A DNA stretch of 64,000 bases from Falsochrobactrum tianjinense (GTDB lineage Bacteria; Pseudomonadota; Alphaproteobacteria; Rhizobiales; Rhizobiaceae), in contig NZ_JAHRVA010000006.1 of assembly GCF_019100495.1 (NCBI RefSeq), forward strand, positions 171,216 to 235,215. The letters are read 5' to 3'. A model generated the notes under the pieces. The model had not been told where the DNA came from and searched no databases. It saw only the letters and a program-made list of their open reading frames with translations. Below are positions 47,888 through 58,693 of this stretch, one piece after another (within the stretch, counting starts at the first letter, position 1; each line of letters opens with the position of its first letter). The translations under genes and the position numbers were made by a program.

Positions 47888-49312
47888 CTAACGCACGAAT
47901 TGCCGGATCAGCGCACCGTTTCGCTCCACTTCCAGCCGCCATGCCAGACCACGACCGGCATTCAGTGTCGCCGTCAGATCGCCGACATTCCGGATCGGGT
48001 TCCCATTGATACCCCGGATAATATCACCGGGTCGCAGTCCGGTGCGCGCGGCAGGCGAGCCGGAGTAAATATCGACCACCACCACTCCCCGCGCATTCTC
48101 GCGCATACGCATCCGGGCGGCTAGAGAAGGCGTCATTTCCTCTACCGTAGCGCCTGTGAATGGATTGTCCCCCTTGATCACCTGGCGCTGTTCGGGCTTC
48201 GCCTCCGGCTCCTTTGCCAGCCTGACCGGCAGATCACTGTTCTTGCCATCGCGCATAATTTTCAAAGAAACCGTATTGCCGATACCCGCAGTAGAGAGAC
48301 GATAGGCCAGCACATCCAGATTATCCACTCGCACGTCCTGTACGGAGAGCACCACGTCGCCGACCTCCAACCCGGCCTGCGCGGCGGGACTACCTTTGGC
48401 AACCGCCGTCACTAGCACACCGAACGACTTTTCCATGCCAAGCCCCTCGGCAACATCCGGGGTAATATTCTGGAATGTCGCACCGATATAGGGTCGTTCG
48501 AAGCTGTCGCTGCCGCTAAGCGCCGCATCGACAACCGCCCGCACCATATTCGAGGGAATGGCGAAACCGATGCCCACCGAGCCGCCCGAACGAGAAAAGA
48601 TCGCCGTATTGATGCCAATCAACCGCCCTCGCATATCGATCAAACCGCCGCCGGAGTTACCAGGATTAATGGCGGCATCAGTCTGGATGAAGAAGTCGAA
48701 ATCCGACACCCCGACCTGCGTGCGTGATTGCGCCGAAACGATGCCGCTCGTTACCGTCTGCCCCACACCGAATGGATTACCGATGGCCAGAACAAGATCG
48801 CCGACCTCCACATTGTCGGAGTTTCCGAGCGCAAGAACGGGAAAATCTTCCTTCGATTCGATCTTGAGAATGGCCAGATCGGTGGTTTCGTCACGCAAAA
48901 GAACCTTGCTTTCAAACTGGCGCCCATCAGCTAGCGCAACCTTGATCTCATCGGCATCCTTGATGACATGATTATTGGTCACAACGATTCCCGAAGCGCC
49001 CACGATAACACCTGAACCAAGCGATCGTTGCACACGCGGCTTGCCAGTACCAAATCGGCTGCCAAAGAACTGCTCGAAGAACGGGTCTCCTGCAAAAGGC
49101 GAGCGTGTCTGCACTTGCCGCGCGGCATAGACGTTAACCACGGCAGGTGCGGTTTCCTTCACCAGAGGCGCAAAGGAAAGCTGCATATCTGCCCGGCTCA
49201 AGGGTATCTGCTTACCTGTTACCGCCGCAGGCGCCTGCGCACTTGCTGGCACGAATGCCAGGCCAGTGGCAGCAACAATAATTCCCGCAAACCCCAAACC
49301 TCGCCAATTCAT
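47888..49312 (-). CDS. Periplasmic serine protease, DegP/DegQ family
   Basis: Protein quality-control protease/chaperone of the periplasm. The 474-residue protein has a signal peptide (FAGIIVAATGLAFVPASAQA), the trypsin-like catalytic triad (NNHVIKDADEI for His, DLAILKIESK for Asp, NPGNSGGGLIDMRG for Ser) and two PDZ domains (about 265-360 and 385-470). The start at 49312 is set by the signal peptide; the frame is open further upstream. Downstream is rarA. Confidence 0.95.
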   Translation of the reverse strand: MNWRGLGFAGIIVAATGLAFVPASAQAPAAVTGKQIPLSRADMQLSFAPLVKETAPAVVNVYAARQVQTRSPFAGDPFFEQFFGSRFGTGKPRVQRSLGSGVIVGASGIVVTNNHVIKDADEIKVALADGRQFESKVLLRDETTDLAILKIESKEDFPVLALGNSDNVEVGDLVLAIGNPFGVGQTVTSGIVSAQSRTQVGVSDFDFFIQTDAAINPGNSGGGLIDMRGRLIGINTAIFSRSGGSVGIGFAIPSNMVRAVVDAALSGSDSFERPYIGATFQNITPDVAEGLGMEKSFGVLVTAVAKGSPAAQAGLEVGDVVLSVQDVRVDNLDVLAYRLSTAGIGNTVSLKIMRDGKNSDLPVRLAKEPEAKPEQRQVIKGDNPFTGATVEEMTPSLAARMRMRENARGVVVVDIYSGSPAARTGLRPGDIIRGINGNPIRNVGDLTATLNAGRGLAWRLEVERNGALIRQFVR

Positions 49313-49409
49313 CGGCAAACTCCAATTCTTCACAAAATCCGTCTGAGCATCCCGATCAGAAATGTAACGACGCAGCAATGCCGACAATAGGTAATGCGTT
49401 TTACAAATG

Positions 49410-49438
49410 CAAAAAGGGCCGCGCAAGGCAGCCCTTTC
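49410..49438 (-). terminator. Terminator of the rplQ (alpha) operon
   Basis: On the minus strand, AAAGGGC pairs with GCCCTTT around an 11-base loop and is followed by a U-tract, 24 bases after the rplQ stop. It ends the ribosomal superoperon. Confidence 0.85.
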
Positions 49439-49460
49439 TCAAATCATATTGAAGCGTGAA

Positions 49461-49889
49461 TTACGCTGCGTCTGCTTCGGCAGCCTGTTCGGCTTCGACG
49501 CGTTCGCGATCGGCCTTGCCCTTGGCGTCAACATCGCGCTCAACGAATTCGACAACTGCGAGCGGCGCATTGTCGCCAGCGCGGAAGCCTGCCTTCATGA
49601 TGCGGATATAGCCACCATTGCGGGTTGCATAGCGGGTAGCCAGCGTATCGAACAGCTTTGCGACGATCTTGGGATCGCGCACAGCCGAGATAGCCTGACG
49701 GCGGGCATGCAGATCGCCGCGCTTGCCGAGCGTGACAAGCTTCTCAACGATCGGGCGAATTTCCTTGGCTTTCGGAAGCGTCGTCACAATCTGCTCGTGC
49801 TCGATGAGCGAAGCGGCCATATTGGCGAACATCGCCTTGCGGTGCGAGGCAGTGCGGTTCAGCTTACGGTATCCGTTACCGTGGCGCAT
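49461..49889 (-). CDS. rplQ: 50S ribosomal protein L17
   Basis: Near the peptide exit tunnel. The 142-residue product has the family start [20 protein letters not shown] and the core [20 protein letters not shown]. The last about 25 residues are an Ala/Glu/Asp-rich tail, longer than in E. coli. It is the last gene of the alpha operon, 42 bases after rpoA. Confidence 0.97.
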   Translation of the reverse strand: MRHGNGYRKLNRTASHRKAMFANMAASLIEHEQIVTTLPKAKEIRPIVEKLVTLGKRGDLHARRQAISAVRDPKIVAKLFDTLATRYATRNGGYIRIMKAGFRAGDNAPLAVVEFVERDVDAKGKADRERVEAEQAAEADAA

Positions 49890-49931
49890 GAGCCTTCTCC
49901 TTTAATTCGTATCTTACCGGGCTTGCCGGTC

Positions 49932-50945
49932 TTAATATTGGTCTTCGTAGCGCTTTGCGAGATCTTCGATATTTTCCGGCGGCCAGGCTGGGATTTCCAT
50001 GCCCAGATGGAGTCCCATCGACGCCAGAACTTCCTTGATCTCGTTGAGCGATTTGCGGCCGAAATTCGGAGTCCGCAGCATCTCGGCTTCCGTCTTCTGG
50101 ATCAGATCGCCGATATAGACGATGTTGTCGTTCTTCAGGCAGTTTGCCGAACGTACCGATAGTTCGAGTTCGTCCACCTTCTTGAGCAGAGCCGGATTGA
50201 AAGCAAGTTCCGCAACCTGTTCCTGCGGGGCTTCCTTCTGCGGCTCTTCAAAGTTGACAAAGACTGCAAGCTGGTCCTGAAGAATGCGCGCTGCATAGGC
50301 AACCGCATCTTCGCCCGTCACCGAGCCGTTCGTCTCGATGTTAAGCGTCAGCTTGTCGTAATCGAGAACCTGGCCCTCACGGGTGTTCTCGATTTTGTAC
50401 GACACCTTACGAACCGGAGAGTACAGGCTGTCGACCGGGATAAGACCGATCGGAGCGTCTTCCGCACGGTTACGGTCGGCTGGCACATAGCCCTTGCCCG
50501 TATTGACTGTGAGCTCCATGCGGATCTCAGCGCCCTCGTCCAGAGTGCAGATGACGTGATCCGGGTTCAGAATCTCGACATCGCCGACTGTCTGAATGTC
50601 ACCAGCTGTCACGGCGCCGGGGCCTTCCTTGCGAACGACCATGCGCTTGGGGCCTTCGCCTTCCATACGGATGGCGATTTCCTTGATGTTCAGTACGATA
50701 TCGGTCACGTCTTCGCGGACGCCCGGAATCGACGAAAACTCATGCAGAACACCATCGATCTGAATCGCAGTTACCGCAGCGCCGCGTAGCGACGAAAGAA
50801 GCACGCGACGCAGCGCATTGCCAAGCGTCAGACCGAAGCCGCGTTCAAGCGGTTCAGCAACGACGCTTGCCTGCGTACCCGAACCGTGAGTGATGAACTC
50901 CACCTTGTTCGGCTTGATCAATTCTTGCCAGTTTTTCTGGATCAT
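49932..50945 (-). CDS. rpoA: RNA polymerase alpha subunit
   Basis: Dimerises to start RNA polymerase assembly and contacts activators through its C-terminal domain. The 337-residue product has the N-terminal domain with [20 protein letters not shown] and the alpha-CTD with [16 protein letters not shown] and [20 protein letters not shown]. The start at 50945 ([10 protein letters not shown]) matches the family. It lies 110 bases after rpsK and before rplQ, the usual order. Confidence 0.98.
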   Translation of the reverse strand: MIQKNWQELIKPNKVEFITHGSGTQASVVAEPLERGFGLTLGNALRRVLLSSLRGAAVTAIQIDGVLHEFSSIPGVREDVTDIVLNIKEIAIRMEGEGPKRMVVRKEGPGAVTAGDIQTVGDVEILNPDHVICTLDEGAEIRMELTVNTGKGYVPADRNRAEDAPIGLIPVDSLYSPVRKVSYKIENTREGQVLDYDKLTLNIETNGSVTGEDAVAYAARILQDQLAVFVNFEEPQKEAPQEQVAELAFNPALLKKVDELELSVRSANCLKNDNIVYIGDLIQKTEAEMLRTPNFGRKSLNEIKEVLASMGLHLGMEIPAWPPENIEDLAKRYEDQY

Positions 50946-51055
50946 GTGGTTTTCCTCTTTCAACCGTCGCTACCATCCTATCGTAGCGATCAAGTGAAGA
51001 AACCGCAGAGGAGCCCCGGAGGTTTTCCGAGGCTCATGCGGCATGCGAATGAAAA

Positions 51056-51445
51056 TCAGACCCGGCGCTTCTTGCGCGGACGGCAGCCATTATGCGGGAT
51101 CGGCGTAACATCGCGGATCGACGTAATAACAAAGCCCGCAGCCTGCAAGGCGCGCAGCGCGGATTCACGGCCAGAACCCGGTCCGCAAACCTCGACTTCG
51201 AGGGAGCGCATGCCGTGCTCCTGCGCTTTCTTGGCGCAATCTTCGGCAGCGATCTGTGCGGCGAACGGGGTAGACTTACGCGAACCCTTGAAGCCCTGAG
51301 CACCTGCGGAAGACCAGGCAATCGCATTGCCCTGTGCATCCGTGATGGTGATCATGGTGTTATTGAACGACGAATTTACGTGGGCGACGCCCGACGAGAT
51401 GTTTTTACGCTCGCGGCGGCGAACGCGCGTGGCTTCCTTGGCCAT
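51056..51445 (-). CDS. rpsK: 30S ribosomal protein S11
   Basis: Platform protein of the 30S subunit. The 129-residue product contains [20 protein letters not shown] and [20 protein letters not shown], the family core, and ends [10 protein letters not shown]. The start at 51445 is set by homology; the open frame upstream is not ribosomal. Between rpsM and rpoA on the minus strand. Confidence 0.97.
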   Translation of the reverse strand: MAKEATRVRRRERKNISSGVAHVNSSFNNTMITITDAQGNAIAWSSAGAQGFKGSRKSTPFAAQIAAEDCAKKAQEHGMRSLEVEVCGPGSGRESALRALQAAGFVITSIRDVTPIPHNGCRPRKKRRV

Positions 51446-51559
51446 GGTAGTCCTCTCAAATTGATCTCTACACCGCCGTAATTCCAGCGGCTCCACCAGC
51501 CCTTGCGAAAGGACTAGTTTCAAACCCTTCCGGCTAACCGGATGAGCTTGACAGATTGA

Positions 51560-51928
51560 TTACTTCTTCTTGCCTGCAATAGCCTTTGCCGGACCCTTGC
51601 GGGTGCGTGCATTCGTATGCGTACGCTGGCCGCGAACCGGCAACGAACGGCGATGGCGCAGACCGCGGTAGCAGCCAAGGTCCATCAGGCGCTTGATATT
51701 CATCGATACTTCACGGCGCAGATCGCCTTCGACATGATAGTCGGCATCGATTGCTTCACGGATCTGAAGTACTTCAGCATCCGACAACTGGTTAACGCGA
51801 CGATCATCGGCGATACCGACTTTCGTTACGATTTCCCGGGCAAATTTCGGTCCAATCCCATGAATGTACTGAAGCGCAATGATAACGCGCTTGTTCGTCG
51901 GGATGTTGACGCCAGCGATACGTGCCAC
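51560..51928 (-). CDS. rpsM: 30S ribosomal protein S13
   Basis: Head protein that contacts P-site tRNA and forms bridges with the 50S. The 122-residue product starts at a GTG ([16 protein letters not shown]) six bases after AGGAGA, and contains [24 protein letters not shown] start is chosen because the S13 N-terminus is conserved and no ATG lies near. It follows adk after a 280-base gap with a long hairpin. Confidence 0.97.
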   Translation of the reverse strand: MARIAGVNIPTNKRVIIALQYIHGIGPKFAREIVTKVGIADDRRVNQLSDAEVLQIREAIDADYHVEGDLRREVSMNIKRLMDLGCYRGLRHRRSLPVRGQRTHTNARTRKGPAKAIAGKKK

Positions 51929-52093
51929 GTCTGTTCTCCTTGAGTTATAATTGTCTCCATCCAGAGGCCTTCCCCGGACGGCATGAAACAGCCGATCCCG
52001 GCTTCTTACTATTTCCGCCAGCACCGTCCATTCAAAACCATATGAAGTGGCGCAGTCTTTGACGGAATCACCCGAAAAAGTCAACTCTTAACT

Positions 52094-52125
52094 GTCTGTA
52101 AAGCCGCAAAAGCGGCTTTACAGAC
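52094..52125. terminator. 14-bp perfect hairpin between adk and rpsM
   Basis: GTCTGTAAAGCCGC (52094-52107) pairs perfectly with GCGGCTTTACAGAC (52112-52125) around AAAA. It lies 84 bases after the adk stop on the minus strand, before rpsM. There is no immediate U-tract, and a TTGACT -35-like element follows, so it may be an attenuator or insulating structure before a new rpsM promoter. Confidence 0.6.
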
Positions 52126-52208
52126 TATTCGAGCAACCTTTTTGAAGCGAGAATGAGCAGAAAGGTGGTTCACTTCTCTGCCCATATCTGATTATCGGCT
52201 ATTCAACC

Positions 52209-52793
52209 TCACGCCGGAACGAGAATTCTCTCGATTTCGGCGGTAACTTCTTCAACAGGCGCCATGCCATTTATGACACGCAACTCGCCAGTTCCTGCAT
52301 AATAGGTCGAAAGTGGCGCGGTCTTCTCGCGATATTCGACCAGTCGCTTGCGGAATGCTTCCGGATTGTCATCCGAACGGGCTTGTCCACCCTTGGCGAT
52401 AGTCTCGGCCACACGATTTTCCATCCGCTTGACCAGGGCGTTCTCATCGACTTTGAGTTCGATGACCGCATTGAGCTTGAGACCTTTGCTCGCTAGCATC
52501 TCCCCAAGAGCCTGCGCCTGCGGCACCGTACGCGGATAGCCGTCGAGGATAAAGCCCGCTGAGCAATCCGGCGCATCGATACGATCGGAAACGATCTGGT
52601 TTACAACCTCGTCGGAAACAAGCTCACCGGCATCCATAATCGCCTTCGCACGCTTGCCGATCTCGCTTTGCTGGGCGACTGCCGCACGCAGCATATCTCC
52701 CGTCGAAAGCTGAGGTATTCCATGCTTCTTGGTAAGAAGTCCAGCCTGCGTCCCCTTACCTGCTCCCGGCGGCCCAAGAAGTATCAATCTCAT
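52209..52793 (-). CDS. adk: Adenylate kinase
   Basis: Interconverts ATP, ADP and AMP. The 194-residue short-lid form starts [20 protein letters not shown] with the P-loop and has the family signature [17 protein letters not shown]. Its start overlaps the secY stop by 4 bases (ATGA). adk after secY is common in this operon. Confidence 0.97.
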   Translation of the reverse strand: MRLILLGPPGAGKGTQAGLLTKKHGIPQLSTGDMLRAAVAQQSEIGKRAKAIMDAGELVSDEVVNQIVSDRIDAPDCSAGFILDGYPRTVPQAQALGEMLASKGLKLNAVIELKVDENALVKRMENRVAETIAKGGQARSDDNPEAFRKRLVEYREKTAPLSTYYAGTGELRVINGMAPVEEVTAEIERILVPA

Positions 52794-54130
52794 CTATTAC
52801 GTTTCCCACCTCTGAGTTTGGACTTCTTGATCAGCCCTTCGTATTGATGCGCTACAAGATGCCCCTGAATTTGCGCAACCGTATCCAGTGTTACGCTGAC
52901 AACAATCAGCAGCGACGTACCACCAAGATAAAACGGCACGCCGGTTGCGGAAATCAGAAATTCCGGCAGAAGGCAGACAAGCACGAGATAGATAGCACCG
53001 ACAACCGTAATACGCGTCAGCACAAAATCGATGTACTCTGCCGTACGCTCGCCCGGACGAATGCCCGGAATGAAGCCGGAATGCTTCTTGAGCTGGTCTG
53101 CTGTATCCTTGGGGTTGAATACGATCGCCGTATAGAAGAAGCAGAAAAAAGCAATCAACGAAGCATAGAACAGCATATATAGCGGCTGACCATGACCAAG
53201 TGCATTGAGAACGGTCGTTGCCCATGTCGGCATTTCTGTCGTACTAGCAAACCCCGCCACAGTCGCGGGCAACAGCAGAAGCGACGACGCGAAAATTGGC
53301 GGGATAACGCCGGAAGTATTGAGCTTGAGCGGCAAATGGGACGTATCGCCCTGAAACATCCGATTGCCGACCTGGCGCTTCGGATACTGGATCAGCAGGC
53401 GGCGCTGGGCACGTTCCGCAAAGACGATGACTGCAATCAGCACCACTGCAAGAACGATCACGCCGAGAATGAGACCAGTCGACAATGCGCCCGTACGGCC
53501 CAATTCCAACGTGCCCGAAATGGCAGATGGAAGGTTCGCAACAATACCCGCAAAAATGATCAGCGAGATACCGTTACCGATGCCGCGAGCCGTAATCTGC
53601 TCGCCCAGCCACATCAGGAACATTGTGCCGCCGACAAGTGTAATCACCGATGAAAGAATAAAGAACGGTCCTGGCGAGGTCACAATCCCGCTACCGGACT
53701 GAAGACCGACGGAAATGGCATAGGCCTGAACGAGCGCCAGCAACACCGTGCCATAACGGGTGTACTGGTTGATGATCTTGCGGCCCGACTCTCCTTCCTT
53801 TTTCAGCGCTTCAAGCGACGGAACGACCGACGTCATAAGCTGCACGATAATGGAAGCGGAAATATAGGGCATGATGCCGAGCGCAAAAATGGCCATACGG
53901 CCTACGGCACCACCGGCGAACATATTGAAAAGCCCCAGAACACCCTGGCTATGCTGCTGGAAAACCTGCGCAAGAGCATCCGGATTGATGCCGGGGAGCG
54001 GGATATAGGTGCCGAAACGGTACACCAGCAGAGCGCCCAGTGTAAACCAGATACGCTTCTTGAGTTCTTCCGCTTTCGAGAAAGCCGAAAAATTAAGATT
54101 GGAAACTAGCTGTTCAGCAGCCGATGCCAT
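52790..54130 (-). CDS. secY: SecY translocase subunit
   Basis: Channel of the Sec translocon. The 446-residue protein has ten predicted membrane helices with the SecY signatures [13 protein letters not shown] (plug region), [20 protein letters not shown] (split by position) and [20 protein letters not shown] (loop 8/9 region). It lies 210 bases after rplO, a gap that holds the nested inverted repeat, and overlaps adk. Confidence 0.97.
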   Translation of the reverse strand: MASAAEQLVSNLNFSAFSKAEELKKRIWFTLGALLVYRFGTYIPLPGINPDALAQVFQQHSQGVLGLFNMFAGGAVGRMAIFALGIMPYISASIIVQLMTSVVPSLEALKKEGESGRKIINQYTRYGTVLLALVQAYAISVGLQSGSGIVTSPGPFFILSSVITLVGGTMFLMWLGEQITARGIGNGISLIIFAGIVANLPSAISGTLELGRTGALSTGLILGVIVLAVVLIAVIVFAERAQRRLLIQYPKRQVGNRMFQGDTSHLPLKLNTSGVIPPIFASSLLLLPATVAGFASTTEMPTWATTVLNALGHGQPLYMLFYASLIAFFCFFYTAIVFNPKDTADQLKKHSGFIPGIRPGERTAEYIDFVLTRITVVGAIYLVLVCLLPEFLISATGVPFYLGGTSLLIVVSVTLDTVAQIQGHLVAHQYEGLIKKSKLRGGKRNR

Positions 54131-54246
54131 TAAATTTCTCCGGTGAAAAGTCTCCGGCCCTCCGACTATGAAGACGCGAATCTCTCAGACTCGTATCCGC
54201 AGACCGGAAGACCCTACCCAGATATGCGCATTGGCATAAAGGTGCA

Positions 54247-54322
54247 AGCGGCGGCCCAGTTTTTATCGCATTTCCCGGAAAACTGTTTTACACTTTTCCG
54301 GGAATTGCTCTGGGCCGCCGCT
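54247..54322. repeat. Nested inverted repeat between rplO and secY
   Basis: Outer perfect 13-bp arms AGCGGCGGCCCAG (54247-54259) and CTGGGCCGCCGCT (54310-54322) enclose inner perfect 11-bp arms TTCCCGGAAAA (54272-54282) and TTTTCCGGGAA (54294-54304). The inner part resembles the Rhizobiales palindromic repeat family. Together they can fold into one long two-tier hairpin on the spc operon transcript. Confidence 0.8.
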
Positions 54323-54340
54323 ATTATTTGTATTGCAGTC

Positions 54341-54811
54341 TTATTCCGCAGCAGCTTCAGGAAGTTTGATGCTGCCGCCAGCCTTTTCGATCTTTTCGAT
54401 CGCGGCCTTGGAAGCACCAGTTACCTCGAAAGCAACCTTGGCCTTCAAATCACCGTCCGAAAGAATACGGACACCATCCTTAGCGCGGCGAATCACGCCA
54501 GCAGCCTTCAGCGACTCGATGTTCACGACAGCCTTGGCATCCAGCTTGCCCGCATCGATTGCAGCCTGAACACGGCCAAGCGAAACGACGTTGAAGCTTT
54601 TTGCGAAGATGTTTGTGAAGCCGCGCTTTGGCAGACGGCGGTAGATTGGCATCTGGCCGCCTTCAAAGCCGTTGATCGAAACGCCCGAACGGGACTTCTG
54701 TCCCTTGACGCCGCGACCGGCGGTTTTGCCGGAACCTGAACCAATACCACGGCCAACGCGCTTTGCTGCCTTGACGGAACCTGGCTTGTCACGCAGATCG
54801 TTGAGTTTCAT
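54341..54811 (-). CDS. rplO: 50S ribosomal protein L15
   Basis: Large-subunit protein linking domains II and V of 23S rRNA. The 156-residue product starts [20 protein letters not shown], has the glycine-rich [20 protein letters not shown] and ends in a charged tail IKLPEAAAE. It follows rpmD by 20 bases. After its stop lies the nested inverted repeat at 54247-54322. Confidence 0.97.
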   Translation of the reverse strand: MKLNDLRDKPGSVKAAKRVGRGIGSGSGKTAGRGVKGQKSRSGVSINGFEGGQMPIYRRLPKRGFTNIFAKSFNVVSLGRVQAAIDAGKLDAKAVVNIESLKAAGVIRRAKDGVRILSDGDLKAKVAFEVTGASKAAIEKIEKAGGSIKLPEAAAE

Positions 54812-54831
54812 GTCTCTGTCTCCCTGCGCTA

Positions 54832-55029
54832 TCAGGCCTCGTCCACAACGCGGACGAGATGCTGAACCCTGGCGATCATACCGCGAACCGAAGGCGTGTC
54901 CTCCAGCGTGCGGCGGCGGTGCATTTTGTTAAGTCCAAGCCCGATCAGCGTAGCACGCTGTTCGACTGGACGGCGGATAGGGCTGCCGATCTGTTCGACC
55001 GTAACCGTCTTACCCTTCTTCTCAGCCAT
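54832..55029 (-). CDS. rpmD: 50S ribosomal protein L30
   Basis: Small large-subunit protein of 65 residues: [20 protein letters not shown] at the start and [20 protein letters not shown] in the core. A GTG at 55032 is in frame just upstream, but the ATG at 55029 is preferred. Between rpsE and rplO. Confidence 0.96.
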   Translation of the reverse strand: MAEKKGKTVTVEQIGSPIRRPVEQRATLIGLGLNKMHRRRTLEDTPSVRGMIARVQHLVRVVDEA

Positions 55030-55092
55030 CACTCAAATCCCTTGTCTATGGCGTATCCGATGAGTTGACACCGGACTGGCACAAACTCTTGG

Positions 55093-55653
55093 CTATTCTT
55101 CCGAACCGACCACTTCATGGCGGCGAGCCTGAAGCGTCGAGTACTTGATGCCACGCTGTGCTGCAATGTCCTTCGGATGCATCTGATGCTTCAGAGCATC
55201 GAAGGTCGCGCGAACCATGTTGTAAGGGTTCGACGAGCCAAGCGACTTGGCAACCACGTCCTGAACGCCAAGCGTTTCAAACACCGCACGCATCGGGCCG
55301 CCGGCGATGATACCGGTACCGGCAGGCGCTGCACGCAGCAGGACCTTGCCCGCACCGTGACGACCATGCACATCGTGATGCAGCGTACGGCCCGAACGAA
55401 GCGGAACGAAGACCATATCACGCTTAGCCGACTCGGTGGCCTTGCGGATCGCCTCCGGCACTTCGCGCGCCTTGCCGTGACCGAAGCCTACGCGGCCCTT
55501 CTGATCTCCAACTACGACAAGCGCAGCGAAACCAAAACGACGACCACCCTTGACCACCTTGGCCACACGATTGATGTGAACGAGCTTGTCAACGAATTCG
55601 CTGTCACGCTCATCACGACCGCGATCATCGCGGTTACGTTCTCTCTGTGCCAT
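55093..55653 (-). CDS. rpsE: 30S ribosomal protein S5
   Basis: Decoding-fidelity protein. The 186-residue product has the double-stranded RNA-binding-like N-domain ([20 protein letters not shown]) and C-domain ([20 protein letters not shown] and [20 protein letters not shown]). It follows rplR by 41 bases; ends with the charged tail [13 protein letters not shown]. Confidence 0.97.
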   Translation of the reverse strand: MAQRERNRDDRGRDERDSEFVDKLVHINRVAKVVKGGRRFGFAALVVVGDQKGRVGFGHGKAREVPEAIRKATESAKRDMVFVPLRSGRTLHHDVHGRHGAGKVLLRAAPAGTGIIAGGPMRAVFETLGVQDVVAKSLGSSNPYNMVRATFDALKHQMHPKDIAAQRGIKYSTLQARRHEVVGSEE

Positions 55654-55694
55654 GTCCTATTCCTTTATTCTTTTCCGGAAGCACAAATTGCTGA

Positions 55695-56057
55695 TTAGAA
55701 GCTCAACCCGCCTTCGCGGGCGGCTTCGGCGAGAGCCTTGATGCGACCGTGGTAAATGAAAGCTCCACGGTCGAATACGACTTCCTTGACGCCTGCCTTC
55801 ACAGCGCGCTCAGCAAGGAGCTTCCCAACAGCAGCCGCAGCTGCCTGGTCTGCACCAGTCTTGAGCTTACCCTTCAGATCGCCGTCGAGGGTCGATGCTG
55901 CTGCGATGGTGACACCGCGAACGTCATCGATAACCTGGACGTAAATGTTCTTCGAAGAGCGATGAACGCTGAGGCGTGGACGGCCATTAGCGACCGACTT
56001 GAGCTGACGGCGCACGCGAGCAGCGCGACGCTGCAAAGTTTGTTTTGGCGATGCCAT
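55695..56057 (-). CDS. rplR: 50S ribosomal protein L18
   Basis: Binds 5S rRNA. The 120-residue product has [20 protein letters not shown] and [17 protein letters not shown]. It lies 12 bases after rplF. Confidence 0.97.
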   Translation of the reverse strand: MASPKQTLQRRAARVRRQLKSVANGRPRLSVHRSSKNIYVQVIDDVRGVTIAAASTLDGDLKGKLKTGADQAAAAAVGKLLAERAVKAGVKEVVFDRGAFIYHGRIKALAEAAREGGLSF

Positions 56058-56069
56058 GGCGCGCTTCCC

Positions 56070-56603
56070 TTACTTCTTCTTGCCTTCTTTGCGGACGATG
56101 ACTTCGTTCGCATACTTAACGCCCTTGCCCTTATAGGGCTCCGGCGCGCGATATTCGCGGATCTCGGCCGCAACCTGACCGACCTGCTGCTTGTCGATAC
56201 CCGAGACGACGATTTCCGTCGGCTTCGGAACAGCAACAGAGATGCCAGCAGGCACGTCGTAGACCACTTCATGGCTGAAGCCGAGCGAGAGCTGCAGGTT
56301 CTTGCCCTGCATAGCAGCACGATAACCGACACCGCTGATTTCCAGCTTCTTCTCGAAGCCATCCTTCACACCCGTGAAGATATTAGAAATCATCGTGCGG
56401 GCCATGCCCCACTTCGATCGGGCTTCCTTCGACTGATCGCGAGGATCGACGGCGATAGCGCCCTCTTCCATCTTAACCAGAACTTCATCGTGCACGACGA
56501 AAGACAATTCACCTTTCGCGCCCTTGGCCTTGACGGTCTGCCCTTCAACACTGGCGGTCACGCCCGCCGGGACCGGCACGGGTTTTTTACCGATACGAGA
56601 CAT
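56070..56603 (-). CDS. rplF: 50S ribosomal protein L6
   Basis: Large-subunit protein near the factor-binding site. The 177-residue product starts [20 protein letters not shown] and ends with the L6 signature [26 protein letters not shown]. It lies 38 bases after rpsH. Confidence 0.97.
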   Translation of the reverse strand: MSRIGKKPVPVPAGVTASVEGQTVKAKGAKGELSFVVHDEVLVKMEEGAIAVDPRDQSKEARSKWGMARTMISNIFTGVKDGFEKKLEISGVGYRAAMQGKNLQLSLGFSHEVVYDVPAGISVAVPKPTEIVVSGIDKQQVGQVAAEIREYRAPEPYKGKGVKYANEVIVRKEGKKK

Positions 56604-56641
56604 TTTTATACCTGTCTTCTATCTGTTCGCTGCCGACCGCA

Positions 56642-57040
56642 TCAGAAGATGCGGCAGAGCAGCTCACCACCAACGTTTTGTTCACGGGCTTCATGATCCG
56701 CCATCACACCCTTGGGCGTGGAGAGGATCGAGATGCCAAGGCCATTCGCGACCTGCGGGATCGACTTGACCGATACGTAAACGCGACGGCCAGGCTTCGA
56801 TACGCGGGTAAGCTCACGAATAACTGGAACACCTTCATAATATTTCAGCTCGATTTCGATCTCGGCCTTGCCGTTAACGAATTCGCTCTGCGAATATCCG
56901 CGAATGTAACCTTCAGCCTGAAGGACATCGAGAACACGGGCGCGCAACTTGGAAGCCGGGGTCGAAACCTTGGTCTTCTTGCGGCCGACCGCGTTACGGA
57001 TACGGGTCAGCATATCGCCGATAGGATCTGACACAGACAT
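56642..57040 (-). CDS. rpsH: 30S ribosomal protein S8
   Basis: Early-binding 16S rRNA protein; in E. coli the S8 protein represses the spc operon. The 132-residue product has [20 protein letters not shown] and ends with [20 protein letters not shown] and GGELLCRIF. Whether S8 regulation acts here is not visible in sequence. Confidence 0.97.
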   Translation of the reverse strand: MSVSDPIGDMLTRIRNAVGRKKTKVSTPASKLRARVLDVLQAEGYIRGYSQSEFVNGKAEIEIELKYYEGVPVIRELTRVSKPGRRVYVSVKSIPQVANGLGISILSTPKGVMADHEAREQNVGGELLCRIF

Positions 57041-57050
57041 ATGCTACTCC

Positions 57051-57356
57051 TTACCAGCTCGACTTTACGACGCCTGGAACCTGTCCAAGCGAACCCAACT
57101 GACGAAGCGCAATACGCGACATCTTCAGTTTACGGTAATAACCACGCGGACGGCCCGAGACTTCGCAACGATTGCGAATACGAACCTTGGCAGAGTTGCG
57201 CGGCAATTCGGCGAGCTGGATGGTCGCGCGGAAACGCTCGTCCAGCGGAAGGCTCTGATCCATGACGATCGCCTTCAGACGTGCACGCTTTTCAGCATGA
57301 CGCTTAACCAACTTTTCGCGGCGCTTGTTTTTTTCGACTGCGCTAGTCTTGGCCAT
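57051..57356 (-). CDS. rpsN: 30S ribosomal protein S14
   Basis: The 101-residue zinc-free (long) S14 form: [20 protein letters not shown] start, LRPTIQLAEL-type [20 protein letters not shown], and [20 protein letters not shown]. No CxxC zinc motif is seen. It lies 10 bases after rpsH's neighbour order, preceding rpsH on the minus strand. Confidence 0.96.
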   Translation of the reverse strand: MAKTSAVEKNKRREKLVKRHAEKRARLKAIVMDQSLPLDERFRATIQLAELPRNSAKVRIRNRCEVSGRPRGYYRKLKMSRIALRQLGSLGQVPGVVKSSW

Positions 57357-57382
57357 ATTATTATACCTCGCTACGCTTGCCG

Positions 57383-57940
57383 TTACTGCCGGAACGGGAA
57401 GTTGAAGGCACGCAGAAGTGAGCGCGCTTCATCATCCGTCTTGGCGGTCGTGCAAACGATGATGTCCATGCCCCAGATTTGATCAACCTTGTCGTAGTTG
57501 ATTTCCGGAAACACGATGTGTTCCTTGATACCCATGGCAAAGTTGCCACGGCCATCAAAGCTCTTGGGATTCAGACCACGAAAGTCGCGAACGCGCGGCA
57601 GCGCGATCGTGATCAGGCGATCAAGGAATTCGTACATACGATCCTGACGAAGAGTGACCTTCGTGCCGATCGGCATGTCTTCACGCAACTTGAAGGTTGC
57701 GATAGAATTGCGGGCACGCGTGATTACAGCCTTCTGACCGGCAATGAGGCCGAGATCTTCAGCAGCAACAGTCGGCTTCTTGGAGTCGCCTGTTGCTTCG
57801 CCAACGCCCATGTTGATGACAACCTTATCGATACGCGGAATCTGCATCTCGTTGTCATATTTGAATTCTTCAAGCAACGCCTTACGGATATTTTCCCGGT
57901 AAAGCTTCTTGAAGCGGGGAAGTGCCTTTGCTTCAGCCAT
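57383..57940 (-). CDS. rplE: 50S ribosomal protein L5
   Basis: Binds 5S rRNA and contacts P-site tRNA. The 185-residue product has [20 protein letters not shown] and [20 protein letters not shown]. Its start overlaps the rplX stop by 8 bases, suggesting coupled translation. Confidence 0.97.
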   Translation of the reverse strand: MAEAKALPRFKKLYRENIRKALLEEFKYDNEMQIPRIDKVVINMGVGEATGDSKKPTVAAEDLGLIAGQKAVITRARNSIATFKLREDMPIGTKVTLRQDRMYEFLDRLITIALPRVRDFRGLNPKSFDGRGNFAMGIKEHIVFPEINYDKVDQIWGMDIIVCTTAKTDDEARSLLRAFNFPFRQ

Positions 57941-58244
57941 CGATCAGCGCTCCAGAACGTTTTGCGACACGAACCTTCTTGCCGTCCTCAACACGGAAAC
58001 CGACACGGGTCGGCTTGCCGTCCTTGGGATCTGCAATCGCCAGGTTGGACAAATGGATCGGCGCTTCCTTGGAAATAATGCCGGCTTCCTGTGTCTGGGT
58101 CTGGCGCTGATGACGCTTCACCATATTGATACCACGAACAATCGCATGATCGTCCTTTGGCATGACCTTGAGAACTTCGCCCTTACGGCCTTTGTCCTTA
58201 CCGGACAACACGACAACGCTGTCGCCTTTGCGAATCTTTTGCAT
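57933..58244 (-). CDS. rplX: 50S ribosomal protein L24
   Basis: Assembly-initiating large-subunit protein. The 103-residue product has the KOW motif [20 protein letters not shown] and following [10 protein letters not shown]. It lies 12 bases after rplN and overlaps rplE by 8 bases. Confidence 0.97.
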   Translation of the reverse strand: MQKIRKGDSVVVLSGKDKGRKGEVLKVMPKDDHAIVRGINMVKRHQRQTQTQEAGIISKEAPIHLSNLAIADPKDGKPTRVGFRVEDGKKVRVAKRSGALIDG

Positions 58245-58256
58245 CGTCTTGCTTCC

Positions 58257-58625
58257 TTACAGAACTTCCGGAGCCAGCGAGATGATCTTCATATGGCTCT
58301 TTGCGCGAAGCTCGCGTGGAACCGGTCCGAAGATACGCGTACCAATAGGCTCTTTCTTGTTATCGATGAGAACGGCTGCGTTGTTATCAAAACGAATTAC
58401 GCTGCCATCCGGACGACGGATGTCCTTGGCGGTACGTACGACCACCGCCTTCATCACGTCACCTTTTTTGACGCGGCCGCGCGGAATGGCTTCCTTGACC
58501 GACACCACAATGATGTCGCCAACGGAAGCGTAACGCCGCTTCGAACCGCCCAGCACCTTGATGCACATGACACGACGTGCGCCGGAATTATCCGCCACGT
58601 CGAGGTTTGTTTGCATCTGAATCAT
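58257..58625 (-). CDS. rplN: 50S ribosomal protein L14
   Basis: Large-subunit protein of bridge B5. The 122-residue product starts [20 protein letters not shown], has the family core [20 protein letters not shown], and ends [15 protein letters not shown]. It lies 68 bases after rpsQ. Confidence 0.97.
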   Translation of the reverse strand: MIQMQTNLDVADNSGARRVMCIKVLGGSKRRYASVGDIIVVSVKEAIPRGRVKKGDVMKAVVVRTAKDIRRPDGSVIRFDNNAAVLIDNKKEPIGTRIFGPVPRELRAKSHMKIISLAPEVL

Positions 58626-58693
58626 GACTGGCCGCCTTCTTTTCCTTCAGCTGGTTAAGGGCTCCTGCCCTACCTAAGCTGCGTGTTTGTAAT

